Source: Hemileia vastatrix (taxonomy: Eukaryota; Basidiomycota; Pucciniomycetes; Pucciniales; Zaghouaniaceae). From it: 64,000 nt of DNA. The stretch spans positions 22,650,501 through 22,714,500 of the forward strand of contig JASXTE010000015.1 in NCBI GenBank assembly GCA_030280995.1. The letters are read 5' to 3'. The position numbers and the translations under genes are program-made. This document shows positions 36,150 through 49,282 of this stretch, piece after piece; the first letter of the stretch is position 1, and each line of letters begins with the position of its first letter. The notes under the pieces are model-generated. The model was not told the origin of the DNA, did not search any database, and saw nothing but the letters and a program-made list of their open reading frames with translations.

Positions 36150-39100
36150 TTTGATCTTCTTGAATGTTGGATAGTGGATGTTTAATCGTTTGAGTTGTCA
36201 TCATATTGAGCTGATGAGTCACTAACATTGATTTGTTGAAAGTTTATTTGAAATTTTCTGGGTTCTTGTGAGAAAATGCCTCCCCCTGCTCTGGGTAAAT
36301 GACATCCCGACATGACAACATGTCTGGAAATATGCAATTTTCCCAGGAAAATAGGTAATAGTAAAAGAAAATTCAGATAAGAATTCAGCCCATCTAGCTT
36401 GATGTTGCGACAAGACTTTGGAAGACATAATGTATTTTAAAGCATTATGATCTGTTAAAATTTGAAAGGTACTATTAAGGCTGAAAAGAAAAGAAAACCA
36501 TTTTTTGAGACCATGAATGATAGAAAATAACTCTTTATTGTGAGTTTTTTAATTTAACTCTTCTGCAAGCAATTTGCGTGATTCAAATGAAACAGGATGA
36601 AACATTTTTGTTTCAGGATTTAATTGGGATATAACCCCTGCAATAGCATAATCACTAATATCTTTCTTGACAATTGTTAAATCACAAGGATTGAAATGTC
36701 AAAGAATTGGAGCTGTGGTAAACATAGACTTCAATGCTTTTAATTCTTTTTACACTGTATCAGTGAAGACAAAGGGAATATCTTTTCTAAGAATAGAAGT
36801 AAGATTTGTAATAGTTTTAGAGTAATCTTTAATAAATCATCTATAGAAATTTGCCAAACCTAAAAACTCTTGTAAGGATTTTACAGATTTGTCTCTGTCC
36901 ATTCCAATATTTCATTAACTTTTCTATCATCCATTACAAGGCCGTCAGTGGATAATTTAAAACCTAAAAAGTCAGTAGACTTTAGGTGGAAATTGAAATT
37001 AGTGTTTGTTGCATAGAGACCATGCACTCAAAGACAATTGAGAACTTGTTGGACATGTTCAATATGTTCCTCAAGGGTCTTCAAGAAAATTAAAATATCA
37101 CCTAGGTTGACAGCAACAAATTGTTTGAAAACATCATGAAAGATATCATTGAAAGAAGTTTGAAAAGTTGAGGGTGCGTTATGTAACCCAAAAGGCATAA
37201 CCAAATATTCAAAACTACCAAACCTAGTGCGCATTGCTGTTAAAGGTTCATGGCCTTCAGCAATACTTATAAGGTTGTAAGCGCCTCTTAAATCAATTTT
37301 AGAAAATAAATTAGCATCACTAAAAAAAGTAAGGATTAAAGACATAGGAGGAACTGGATATGTGTTCTTCTTAGTCACTGAATTGAGTTTTCTATAATCA
37401 AAGCACAACCTAAGACTTCCATCCTTTTCCTTGACAAAAAAAACTGGAGAGCCGGTTGGGGATTTACTGGATTGAATGAGACATTTTGCCACATTCTCTG
37501 CAATGTAGTCTCAAAGAACTTGATATTCTTCCTTTCATAGGGAATAGACAGGACCTGCCAAAGGTGCTGGACCAACTAGCTCTATTTGATGATTTTAAGG
37601 TCTATGAGGTGGTAGCTTGTTGGCCTTACAGATTGAAAATACATTTAGGAAGTTGTGATATACTTCTGGTAGAGTTGAGTTAATGGCTTCAATATTTATT
37701 TGGTCATTTTCTTCATTCTCAAAGGAGTCTGTCAAAGTTAGACCTGAATTTGGAGAGCAAGAATTGTTAACCTCAAGGCTGTGAATAACCTCTTTGAGTT
37801 AAGTAACCAAGCTAGAAAGGTTAGCCAAATTGTCATTTAGAGAAAAATAAGGTGGTTGCAAATAATCTGGAAGAGATATGTCCTCTAGCAGGAAAGTGTC
37901 AGACATTTTGTTTAACTCCCTCTTGACCTTCATTGAAGAATCAGAAATATACTTAGAACAAGGGGTGATCAATCCCTCTGACCAATTAATGTCTGGTTTC
38001 CAATGTGTTAAAAAGTCATGGCCACAAATGGTATCATCCATCCTCAGGGAATCCAAGACTGTTAATTCCCACTTGAAAGGGGAAAAATTCTGAAGGTTGA
38101 AAACCCATAAACCCCTCTTACTAACCCAATACTTGGGTTCCTCTGATTTGACCAAATAAATTGGAATTCGATTGGTATCTACAAATGTAAGCTTAAGTCT
38201 TTTGGCAAAAGAAAAACTGATAAATGAAATTGAAGCTCCAGAGTCAATGAGACAACTGAAGGGTATATCCTCTTTAAAAAGAATAAATCTCAAACTTTTA
38301 ATGGAAAATCCACTCCTTAAGACATGGAGGTTCTGTTCACTGGGAGAAATAAAATATTTTGCTTTGAACACAAGTAAACTATCTTCTAGTTTATTAAATT
38401 TGAACTTTTACCTTCCCTTTCCTTCAATTTTGCACAATCTTCCAACTTATGTTTACCTCCAAAATACATACATAACCCATTATCTGCCCTTCTTTTCCTT
38501 TCAACTTCCTTTAATTCCCCTTTTGGATCCAATACCTTACTGATATCACTAAGAGTTGAGCTTTTGGGTTTAGACTTTTCTTTTCCCTTATGAATGGGTT
38601 TGGATTGAGTTGATTGGGTTGGTTGGGGGTGATTTTTTGAAGGAGGCCCAGGTTTGAAGTTTGAACTATGATATTTTTGCACGTGAAATTTTTGTTGAAG
38701 TCATCCTTGATGTGCACCATTAAGTTTGAGGGTCCTATCAATTAAGTCCATCAAGCTATCCATTTTACACCCATGAAGATTCAATTGATCCAGAATACTC
38801 AAAGGGAGTCCCTTTTTGAAATGATATTTAAGAGAAGCATCATTCCAACTTACCTTATTTTTTAAAGCTCTGAAATTTTAGATGTACTCAGAAGCTTTGC
38901 CATTATTGCTCATTCAAAGGAAATCAAGTTCAATCTCCATGTTGTCAGTTTCATTTGGGTCACCAAACAATGTAAAAAGCTGGTACTAAAATTTTTCCCA
39001 ATTGTTAATGAGTAAGTGAGGTTTGTTCAAGGAAAGCATGAGCAGATAATTCTCTAAGCACCATGACACCTTTCCTGATAAATAAGAAGAGGCATAAATG

Positions 39101-39549
39101 ACTTTGGAAAGATCCATACTAAAGGTTCAAGGGTCATTAAGGAATATTAGCTTGCATATTTTCAAGAAGGGACACAATCTGTCAGGATATTATCCATCAA
39201 ATTTGTCTGGAGACTTAATCAAAGGATTTTTGAATTTAGATTGTTCAGATGAGTCAGGATTAGTGAGGGTTTTAACCATGAGTTTCAGGAATTCCTCCAA
39301 GGAAGAATTTGGGCCAGAACTTGATGATTAGCCTGAAGGTCTGGCAGCCAGGGCTGATGGTGCCTTGTGCATGTTTTCCTCCCCTTTGTCTTCTTTTCTG
39401 GAGTCCTCAAAATCCTGAGAAATTTCCTCTACAGATTGAATTGAATGTTTGCGCTACCTTAAATTAAGCAGTTCGAGGGAGTGAGTGAAAGAAACAGGAG
39501 GTAATGAGGTCAGCCTATCCTTAGTGGGAGCTCTAGTAGTAGCACCCAT
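36150..39549 (-). pseudogene. Ty3-D gag-pol relic, a second Ty3/gypsy family
   Basis: On the minus strand it starts at the ATG at 39549 (MGATTRAPTKDRL). A typical basidiomycete gypsy Gag follows (KSPDKFDG near 39200, LFGDPNETD near 38960, degenerate zinc knuckle CMYFGGKHKLEDC near 38450), then protease (LIDSGASISFIS near 38240), RT (37492-37028) and the RNase H end (ARWAEFLSEFSFTITYFPGK near 36390). The RT YxDD box reads NLGD, so a catalytic Asp is lost, and many stops and frameshifts interrupt the frame. Integrase and LTRs were not found. Its sequence is unrelated at close range to Ty3-A, C and E. Confidence 0.88.
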
Positions 39550-40395
39550 GGGAGGAGGAGTGCATTTAACAGGTTTTATATTTAGATTTAGCACCTGAAA
39601 ATTGTAGTATTAAAAAGAATAAGAACTATGGAGAATTAAATTATACTGTCACTGGACAACCTACGCAAAAGCTTGAGGATGATCCCAAAGTAAGTGAGAT
39701 AAAGGATGAGAGAAATTACAACTTCAAAGCACAGAGGATTACTTTGAGGAAGTGATTTGAAGACAGAACTGAGTAGCTATGAATGGTTCCTAAGTTTCTT
39801 TGAGGGGTAATTAGTGTATAATTTAGGGACACTAACTATTATGGCGAATCTCACAAAGGGTTGTAACTTAATAATCAAAGGGAAGATTTAGGTATTTATG
39901 ATTTGAATAAAATTAATTATTCAGAGAGAGAAGGACAAATATAATAATATTCTAATAAGAATTTAACTATGATCACAAATATATTTTATTATTTAATTCT
40001 ATAGAAAGTCAAACCAAAGTAACCCCCTTTAAATATCCTATTCCTCCTCGCACTTACCCATTAATTACCCAACTACCATATACCCACAGACATATTTAAT
40101 TCACTTCAATTCCCATCAATCATCTAAATTTATATCCCTTCTATCCTGTTACTTTTATCACAGATCTCCTAATTTACCCTCATCCCCACAATTACCCCTT
40201 TTGAATATTGCCTTGACTTTAGTGCTAGAGTGCGCGTAGATTGCTTATGTTTAAAAAGTATAAGTGTATTTAAATTTTGAATGGTTCAGCTAGTTTTAGA
40301 ACACAATAGAATGTACTTGTTCTAATATCACTTTTTGCATATCACTAGGAGTTAGGCTTGAATAGTGGTTTAATTGAGGTAATTTTGCTTTGAGT
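39550..40395. other. AT-rich stretch between Ty3-D and copia-4
   Basis: It may include the Ty3-D leader, but no LTR boundary can be set. No gene is recognised. Confidence 0.45.
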
Positions 40396-42084
40396 GTCAT
40401 TTGGCACATGACAGACAGTGGAGGCAAGTTTTTCAACAAGACACTATCAAATTACTTTGTCCAAAAAGGTATTGTTCATGGGAAATCCCTACTTTACTAT
40501 CATTAACAAAATGGAAATATTGAAAGAGATAACTGTACAATAACGGAAGCTGGCCATACTGCACTTTTCACCAGTCACCTTCCAAAATTGCTCTGGAGAT
40601 TTTCCTTCAAGTGGGCTTCATATATCCTGAATAGAATTCCAAACAAAGTCTTGACCAACAAAACTCTATACAAAGCTATGTTTTAAATTAAACCACAATT
40701 AGACATAATCAAATATTTTGGTGAAAAAGCATATGTACATGCTCTGGAAGAAAAAAGACACAATCTTGATAGCAGAGAAAAAAAATGCTTCATGATTGGT
40801 TACCCTGCAGGAATGAAAGGTTGGTTAATTTGGGAACCTATTAAAAAGGAAGTAATAGCTTCATCATGGGCTTATTTCAAAAGTATTTCACCCCAAGCTT
40901 CCAACAAAATGTCAATGGATATTCTTTTAAACAGAGCTGATACCAAAGCAAATACCCAACAATTAAGACAACTAAGTAATTTTGAGGATGAAGAAACAAT
41001 ACTAGATCAGGAATGTTTCACATCAGCCATATTAGAGAATTTTCAATTCTTCATAACTGATATACCCAAGTCTTATAATGAAGCCTTGAAATCAGACAGA
41101 AGTGCAGCCTTGCTAGAAGCATGTAAGAAAGAAATAAAATATCTAACAAATATGGAGGTATGGAAAAGAGAAATACCACCTGTAAAGGAAAGAATACTCA
41201 TCACCAAATGGGTTTTTGTGGAAAAGAAAGACAACCTTACTGGTGAGATAAAACTAAAAGCAGGGTATGTGGCAGAGGGTTTCAAAAAAATTAAAGGCAT
41301 TGACTTCTTATTGACCTACACACCAACTGCATCTTTCACCACTCAACAACTCATTCTAAAAATTTCAGCCTTAAAAAACTGGCCAATTCATGCATTAAAT
41401 GTTACAGAAGCTTACTTACACACTCCAATTGACTAAGACATCTGTGTAAAAGACCCCCCAGGTCTTGAAAACAACAATGGTAAATGCTACAAACAAAAGA
41501 AAGCACTGTATAGGACTTGTCAAGAGGCAAGATTCTGGTTGAAATACTTCAGCAAACAATTAACAGGCATAGGATACACAATTTCGTGTTTTGACAACAG
41601 TGTATATTTCTTAAAAAATAACACTTCCAATGCTATGATCTGGGTACACATTGACAATGGTCTATTAACAGCTAACACCTCTAATATTCTAAAACAACTT
41701 GAACACAATCTTATTCAAACACTCACAATTAAATGGCAACATTTATTGGATGGCATTGCAGGAGTCAAAATTGAGCGCAGCAAACAGGTTATTCCAACTG
41801 AGTCAGCTGGAAATGATATCAAAAATACTTGAAAAACATTATCCAACCAAACTTCCACAAAATCAACCACTTCCAACAAATCTTGATCTATTTACTTCCC
41901 CAAAAGACCACCTGCCTTTGAAACCCAAGGACTTTCTCTCCATATTAGGATCTTTAAGCTTCGTTGCAACAGCAACCCAGCCAGACATCAGCTACACTGT
42001 CAACCAGCTAGTGAGACACACAAAATATCCAAATAGCAAGCACTGGAGAGCTTTAAACCACCTTATACGCTATTTACAACATAC
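40396..42084 (+). pseudogene. copia-4 pol fragment (integrase end, RT, RNase H start)
   Basis: It opens in the integrase core (TDSGGKFFN near 40405, then KWASYILNRIPNK near 40610) and continues through 40792-41436 (GYPAGMKGWLIWEP, RT start) to RT motifs VTEAYLHTPID and VHIDNG near 41650, where the second catalytic Asp is Asn, and LSILGSLSFVATATQPDISY. Several stops and frameshifts are present (for example TAA at about 40493, 40684 and 41434). It is related to copia-2 but much older. The 5' part is missing and the 3' end is cut by an inverted copia LTR. Confidence 0.85.
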
Positions 42085-42231
42085 TGTGATGCCCTGTGCA
42101 CCTGAATCCCAAAGCCCCAATGGTAAGCTTGCTCTCTTCACCCCGTGTCAGAATGAAGAGAGGGGACTTGCACACACAGTCTACATACATTAAAGGCTGC
42201 AGTTGCGGTTCTCACTAATCTAAACCTAACA
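42085..42231 (-). repeat. copia-5 LTR fragment, inverted
   Basis: Read on the minus strand it starts TGTTAGGTTTAG, preceded by a purine tract (AAGGAGGTG), as expected for a copia 3' LTR; it resembles the copia-2 and copia-3 LTR starts (TGTTAGGTC). The left limit, where copia-4 stops, is approximate. The AT-rich 42232-42368 to its right is probably the end of the same element's internal region; no coding sequence is recognised there. Confidence 0.6.
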
Positions 42232-42368
42232 CACCTCCTTGCAAAAAGGCCTCTAAAACCAATAGTCTAATAGTTAAATATTACAAATTAAAGAAAAAAA
42301 GATAAATATAAAGGAAAAAAATAAAATAAAATAAAAACTAAGTTCCAACTGAAAGATAAGACAAACAA

Positions 42369-45123
42369 TTTGTTGTCATGAAAAATGATAATTTAAGCAA
42401 TTGGTTTATTATGGGTAATTATATTTTGACCATGTTTGGTGTGAAATTGGAACCAGCTAATCATTGCTTCACCTTGGGATTGAATGGCAAAAGAAAATTC
42501 AAAATTTCCTCCCCTAGAAAAACTTCTGGGTATCTGTTAAAGTATTGTAACTCACTGATCCAGTGTAAAGGCAGACCAAAAATTGAAATGGATAATTTAT
42601 TAAATGAAATAAATACTGCTTCTTTTGGTGATCAGTTAATTAGTGTACAGAAGGATTCTATAATTGCCTCAATTACCTCTTTCCCTATGGCTTTTGCTCA
42701 TGGTTCTCATGTCTTAGGAAGTGTTCAGGAAGAAATGAAAATTACCTTATCCTGTAACTTGAGTGATATTCCTCCTAGTCTTAAGAAAAAACCATATCCT
42801 GCTTCTCCAACAAAAAGAAAGGATATTGAAGATAATATTGCCACATTATTAAAAATGAATATCATTGAGAAAGTGGATGTCACCCCCAAATATTGTGTCA
42901 TCTCCCCAGTCTTGATTTCTTATGAAAAGGATAAGGCTAGATTATGTGGTGATTACAGAGCATTAAACACTTATACTATTGATGATATTTATCCTTTACC
43001 CAGAATTAATTCAATACATGCTACCTTGCAAGGTGCAAAATTTATTAGTTGTCTGGATGGTACTAAAGGGTATCATCAAGTTCCAGTTGAGAAAAATTCT
43101 TGGAATTTTTTGCTTATTGATACTCATATGGGAATATATAAGTATTTAAGAATGCCATTTGGCCCTAAAAATGCCCCTTCAGTTTTCCAAAAAGTCATGG
43201 ATAACACTTTTCATCAGGAAATAATTGAAGGATGGCTCATGGTGTATATTGATGATATCATAGTTTTTCTAAAACTTTTGATGAAAATATGATTCGCTTA
43301 AATAGAGTTTTTCAAAAAATTGATGAAATCAATATGATCTTGTCCTTGAAAAAGTGTAAATTTGGCTTTCAATCTTTAAAAGTCCTTGGCCATGTTGTGT
43401 CAGGCCTACAAATTTGTGTAGACCACAAAAAAGTTGCTGCAATTCAAAATGTGAAGGAACCAACTTCTGTAAGAGAAATTCAAAGTTTTTTTGGTATGTG
43501 TGGCTATTATAGACAATATATTAAAAATTATCAGGTCATAGCCTTTCTTCTTACCAAACTAACTAGGAAAAATGTTGCATTCATCTGGAATATTGTCTGT
43601 AAAAAAGCTTTTGATGCATTATAATGTTGTTTAATGACAGCCCCTATCTTAGATCTTCCAGATTTCAACAAACCTTTTGTCCTGTATACAGATGCTAGCT
43701 TTATTAGTCTGGGTGCTACCCTTCACCAGAAACAAATTATTAATGATAAATCCTCAGAGGTTGTAATTTGTTATATTTCAAGAACCTTGAGAAATAGTGA
43801 ATTGAAATATGGTTCCACTCAATTAGAGTTCTTAAAAGTTGTTTGGGCTATTGAGAAACTTCATTACTACCTGGATGACCAAAAGTTTGAATTGGTAACT
43901 GAGTGTAGTGCTGTGAGGTCCCTCTTAAACCTAAAAACACCAAATAGACATATGTTTAGGTGGCAGCTTGCTTTTAAAGAGTACAGAGGTAGAATTACAA
44001 TTATTCATAGGGCTGGAAATGTTCATTCCAATGTTGATATGCTGTCCAGATTGCCTCTTCCAAATAATGACTCCAATCATGCTTATGTACCTGAAGATGA
44101 TACTGTTCATATCCATGGTATATTTATAGTTGATATGGAAGAAGAGTTATTACAATTAATTCTGGATTCATATGATAAAGATTCTGATTTAAATACATTA
44201 GTTACTATCTTAAATGATCCTAAGAATGCTTCAATTCAAGCATTGATTAAAAACTCTTCCTTCAAAGTATCAAAATGCTTTGATTAAGGGAAAGTTTTCT
44301 ATTGAAGATGTTTATATATATTATAGAAGAAAGCTTACTACTGTAATTGTAATTCATCCTTCAATGAAAGAAAATATCCTCAAACTTTTTCATGATGACA
44401 TATTAGCTGGTCATTTTGATCTTGAAAAAACATTGATTAGAATCAAAAACACTGCTTGGTGGGCTAATATGTCTGAAGATACAAAATTATATGTTGAATC
44501 TTGTGATTCTTATTACAACATATTGAAGCACCTGATTCTCCTTGGCAAATAATTAAAATGGATTTTGTCACTGATCTTCCTGTAGCAGGTAAAGACAGTT
44601 ATAACTCTTGTTGAGTAATAGTGGATAGATTCACAAAAATGTGCAAGTTTATTCCCACCCACAAAGATGTATCCACAAAGGAATTAGCTTTCTTATGGTG
44701 GTCTTACATGTTTAATATTATTGGTTTTCCAAAAGCCATTATCTCTGATAGAGATCCAAAATTTACTTCTGAGTTTTGGACCTCTTTGATGGATATTTGT
44801 GGCTGTGAGTTAAAGTTGTCTACAGCTCACCATCCTCAGACTGATGGTCTAGCTGAAAGAATGATTCAAACTCTGGAAGATATGATTAGAAGGTATTGTG
44901 CCTTTGGATTAGAATATAAAGATGATAAAAGATTTACTCATGACTGGGTCACTCTATTGCCTAGTCTTGAATTTGCATCTAATAGCACTGTTCATTCTTT
45001 CACTGAGAAAAAGCCTTTTGAGCTTTGGTTAGGTTATGTCCCAAATACACCTGCTCAAATTCTCAATAATAAATTACCTAAGTTGGAACTACACCCTGGT
45101 GTGAAATCTTTTATGCAAATGCA
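42369..45123 (+). pseudogene. Ty3-E pol fragment (protease end to integrase)
   Basis: It is collinear with Ty3-A from the end of protease (matching 5063) to the integrase C-terminal region (matching about 7850), without LTRs, gag or chromodomain. RT motifs include VYIDDI near 43245. Lesions: a T-run one base short near 43267, TAA at 43622, a frameshift near 44265, a deletion of about 41 bases near 44510 that removes the end of the integrase zinc site, and TGG to TGA at 44613. It fuses on the right to segmental duplication copy 2 with no target-site signature. Confidence 0.92.
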
Positions 45124-45990
45124 AAAGCTAAGCCAAAAGCATGTTAGGTTGATTCTTTTTTTTTCTTGTTGAAAAACTGTTATTTTTTGGCTTAACATGT
45201 TTCTTTTTTTTGTTTTTATTCGTTTTTTTTCTATAGTTTTTTATATGTTTGATTGTTTTTTTTGAAAGACTTTTAGATTATTTGGAAAAAAAAACCTATG
45301 GGTACGTCTAATATATGTCATACATACAGTTTTTTTTCTCCACTCTCTTTTTCTAACGATTTGTGTCTTTCTCTTTCTCTCTCTCTTTCTGGCTATTTAT
45401 AAATGTATGGAGGTATGGATGTATGTATTGATATACTCACTTTAAAATATTTTAAAGTGTTATTATTAGTATGTTGGGCCGATCAATGTATTTCTTTTAA
45501 AGGGACTATTAATTTTCTTTTTTTACTATAATTTTGGGGTTTTCCAAGAAAACTATCTTGATATATATGTATACATTTCTTCACTCTCTTGTTTAGCTCC
45601 TTTTATTATATATATATATATATATTCTTATTTTTTTTAAATAATATACCGCCTATGTCTACTATTAAATTAATTCCTCTATTATAAGCTACATTCCTTT
45701 TTGTGTATTGCTTCATACCATCCTTTCCCCTCCAACAAGAAGGCGAGTGATTTTAAAAAATATTTAAATGATATGTATGTTAAGAATCACTGATTGTGTA
45801 TTTCTTTTATTAAGAAACGATATCTGCGCTTTAATTATATTGCATTCCATCAATATATAAAAAGGGCCTCTGATTTTAAGAAATCATTCCCTTACTTAAA
45901 GCCGTTTTGCTCATAAAGAAACAAGAAAACCGTTTAAAAAGCCCCAAAAATATTTATATCTGCTTTAAAAAAAGGATTTAGTAAATCATA

Positions 45991-46620
45991 ATGGATACGA
46001 TATTCGCTCAAGCTTTGTACTATCCCGATAAAACTCACTCAAAGTTTACTACTTCATTTTATGTCAGTTTCAAGAAACGAGATCCTGAGAAAAGAAAACA
46101 AGACATCATGTTCATTCTCCGACATAAACTTCCAACCGAACTAGCTATTCCAATCACCCATTTAGATGGCAACATACCAGAAAACATATTAACTAAAATG
46201 CAAGAATGTGAAACATGGGTAAAAAAATTCACAAATATTAGAAAACAAGTAGATCAAAAAAGTTTAGCATTTTTTTGTAATGAGATATTAAATCTTATTC
46301 CCTTTCGATATCAAATTATACCTCATTGGGTTATAGAGTTAAAAACGGATGAAGAAGTTAAATATGTGAGAGCAGAAGCGCTTTTAGGGTTTGGTTTGAT
46401 AGGTCAAGTAGAAGAGATGTTGAACAAAAAAGTTGAAAGAGATGGTAAAATTCAAAGCATGGAAGAAAAAGATGTTATAGTATATTCAGCATATCAAAAG
46501 TTGTTGATAGAAATAGCTTGTCAGGATAAATGTTGGTACACAGAATGGAAAAACGCTGTGAGGATGTGGTATCTTGTGATGGAAGAAAGAGAAATTCAAA
46601 GAGTGGGAGAGAATAAATAA
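45991..46620 (+). CDS. hypothetical protein, 209 aa (copy 2)
   Basis: It is intact, with the same length and upstream TATA region as 23742-24371. Differences from copy 1: Lys to Thr at residue 3, Leu to Val and Ile to Ser in the KQLDQKILA stretch, Val to Ile near residue 169, and Glu to Val near the C-terminus. One further change is synonymous. Family and function are unrecognised. Confidence 0.6.
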   Translation: MDTIFAQALYYPDKTHSKFTTSFYVSFKKRDPEKRKQDIMFILRHKLPTELAIPITHLDGNIPENILTKMQECETWVKKFTNIRKQVDQKSLAFFCNEILNLIPFRYQIIPHWVIELKTDEEVKYVRAEALLGFGLIGQVEEMLNKKVERDGKIQSMEEKDVIVYSAYQKLLIEIACQDKCWYTEWKNAVRMWYLVMEEREIQRVGENK

Positions 46621-47230
46621 TTCTTCCTGTTCTCTAAGGGATTTTTTTTTTCACTATGGTGTTTTGTATCTATTTACAAGATGTATGCACATAAATATAT
46701 ACTTTAAAAGAGTATAAAAGTGAATTTTTTTGTTATTGAATTAATATTTTGAGAGGTATCCTTAAAAATAAAAATAAAAAAGATTGAAAATGATAATCTG
46801 ATGAAGTACACTTATAACTGATTGTATTATTCTTCTCAACAAACTTAACATGCAAAGGCTAATAAAGCGTTTTTCAGATGTGATAAATGGTATCTATATA
46901 ACACATACATCTTTTTCACCATACCTTTATTAATTTCTAATGTAAATATTAATATATTTCTTGTAAATTTCCTGTCATTCCATACAGATTTCTTTAGTAC
47001 CCTTACTCATGTTTCCCTTCATCTCCCTTCTCCCATCCTCTGACATATTCACCTAAGGCATCAGAAGCTTTTTCTTACATAACTGTCATAGAAAAATAAA
47101 AGATATAGTTTGTAAGTTAATAATGAAGAATTTTTTTTTTCAAAAAATGTGTAATAAGAACACCATCAATAAGAAAACAAAAGATTATAACGAAACCATC
47201 CAAGCTTTTGGTTCAGAAAATTAACTGAGA

Positions 47231-47444
47231 CACTGCAAAAAATCAAGTAGTACCTGCTAGCAGGTGCCTTTCCCAATATTCAGCTTTGATTTAATAGTAA
47301 ATTTGATTTGATGTTGCACAAGCTAGTGTGCTCATTGTTCAGTGCGCAGTCTTTCCGGAAAAATTACAGCTGAGCCGAAATTGAGTTAAGTCAAAGATAG
47401 GGATTGGCCCCTGCTATTAGGTGCCCATGTTTTTTTTTCTGGTG
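47231..47444. mobile_element. MITE-1, copy 2
   Basis: Same 214-bp element as 24983-25196, with the same AGA flanks, so it was present before the segmental duplication. Confidence 0.75.
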
Positions 47445-47448
47445 AGAT

Positions 47449-47628
47449 TGACTATAAATACATTGATTTGCAAATCATTTTTCTTGATTATTTTTTTTTC
47501 GTTTTGTTGTCATTTTCTCATCTTATCATTATTAGCTTTGGGTAGTAAGTTTAAAAGGTATTTGAGGTGTATTGAAAACATTGTGGAAGGGAGGAAAAAG
47601 ACATTGACATCTAGACAACTAACTTTTT
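47449..47628 (+). repeat. 180-bp direct repeat, unit 1 (copy 2)
   Basis: Counterpart of 25201-25380; the matching second unit is at 49103-49282. Confidence 0.7.
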
Positions 47629-47821
47629 TAAAAATTGTTCAAAACATCTAATGTATAGGGCAGAAAGGTTTTAAGTACATAGTATGTTTTTACATGTTAA
47701 GTCATGCTTACTTTTTAAGGTCCCTTTATGGTATACCTAAATTTTATACACAATTTCCTAATTTTAAATTGGATGAAATGACATTATCAATGGTGGATAT
47801 TTGTAATTGAATGTTTAGATA

Positions 47822-47943
47822 CACTGCAAACATTTTGATATCGCATCATGCCTGATGCGACTGTCCGTCGCACGCATCCCCCGCCAAATGTGTGCGACGG
47901 AAAGACGCATCAGGGTTGATGCGACATTAGAATGTTTGTAGTG
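47822..47943. mobile_element. MITE-2, copy 2
   Basis: Same 122-bp element as 25574-25695 with ATA flanks; one visible change (AAGAAGC to AAGACGC). Confidence 0.85.
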
Positions 47944-47958
47944 ATAGGTACAAAATAA

Positions 47959-48033
47959 GGTAGCCTAGTAGTTAGTTCCAACCATGGCTGGCACCAAAAA
48001 CACAAGAGAACCTGGGTTCAAACCCCAACCTTG
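47959..48033 (+). other. tRNA-like segment, copy 2
   Basis: A box at 47961-47971 and B box at 48014-48024, identical to copy 1. Confidence 0.5.
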
Positions 48034-48295
48034 TCAACATAAGAAGTTTAAAAAAGTCAGATTCGTTGTTAAAGAAGCTGATGAACCTGGAAACCAAGTT
48101 GCAGGTGTAAAAAGAAAACATGATGAAATATTAGATGAGGAGGATGAGGAGGATGAGGTGACAGATGATGAAGTTAATCATGAAATGACGAGGAAAAAAA
48201 GGAAATTTGAAGAATTCATTGGTAATAGGGAGGAATGTTATAGAGAGGGGTGTAACACAAGGGAGAAAACGGTAAATAGATGCTGTGTTCAATAA
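47984..48295 (+). CDS. hypothetical ORF, 103 aa (copy 2)
   Basis: It differs from 25736-26047 by one amino acid. The same caution applies: the start lies inside a tRNA-like segment and expression is unproven. Confidence 0.3.
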   Translation: MAGTKNTREPGFKPQPCQHKKFKKVRFVVKEADEPGNQVAGVKRKHDEILDEEDEEDEVTDDEVNHEMTRKKRKFEEFIGNREECYREGCNTREKTVNRCCVQ

Positions 48296-49102
48296 ACATA
48301 CTAAATTCATTTAATTCAGTATGTGAATTGAATCAAATTTCTATTTGCCATTTTTTTTTACCCCTGTTTCATTTCCATCAAAAATTTAATTAAAAAAATT
48401 AACAAATTACCATAATCAAGAAATATGGTATAATATATTTCTTTTAACTTTACAATAGTGCTAATGCATGATTTATGTACAAAGATTAGCTTGTCCAACT
48501 ATATTACTCAAAAAACTAACACTTGATAACATCATTCCTTAACTTCTTGGTATCTAGATGTACACAAAATTACACTTCTAAAAATGCTAATGTATCTTCA
48601 AGTGGGCTTGGTGAATCTTTGTAATCTACTTGTTTAAATTCTTATCATTCCCAAAAAATAAAGCATATATGTCACAGGGGAAAATGGTGAACTATATGTC
48701 TATTTCAGTTTTTTGACCCTAATAAATGACTAGCTTTGTTTTGTTTTTAATCATTGAATGTATATTCTGAGCCTTCCTTAATTTTTTCCTAGGAAGAAGA
48801 TTAAGGTGGTGTGGTGTAGGTGTACATTTCAAAAAGGAAGACGAGGCAAAAAATAGAATTTTCAGATGTATCCATGAAGATGAGAGGTTATGAGTCAAGG
48901 AGATGCCAATGTCAGAAAAACTATAAAAAAAAAAAGGTGGAGTAAAAAGTAGTCACTCCAAAAATGAGAATTAGTGTTTTACCCTTAATCAAAAAACTGA
49001 ACTAGATATTTAATTCAGAAATTTTTTCTCTTTTAAGTGCACCAGACATCTGATTGGTTTTTCTAAATTCATTGAACAATTTTTTATGTGATACTTGTGA
49101 AT

Positions 49103-49282
49103 TGACTATAAAGACATTGATTTGCAAATCATTTTTCTTGATTAATTTTTTTCAGTTTTGTTGTCATTTTCTCATCTGATCATTATTAGCTTTGGGTAGT
49201 AAGTTAAAAAGGTATTTGAAGTGTATTGAAAGCATTATGGAAGGGAGGAAAATGACATTGACATTTAGGCAACAAACTTTTT
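49103..49282 (+). repeat. 180-bp direct repeat, unit 2 (copy 2)
   Basis: Counterpart of 26850-27029. Confidence 0.7.
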
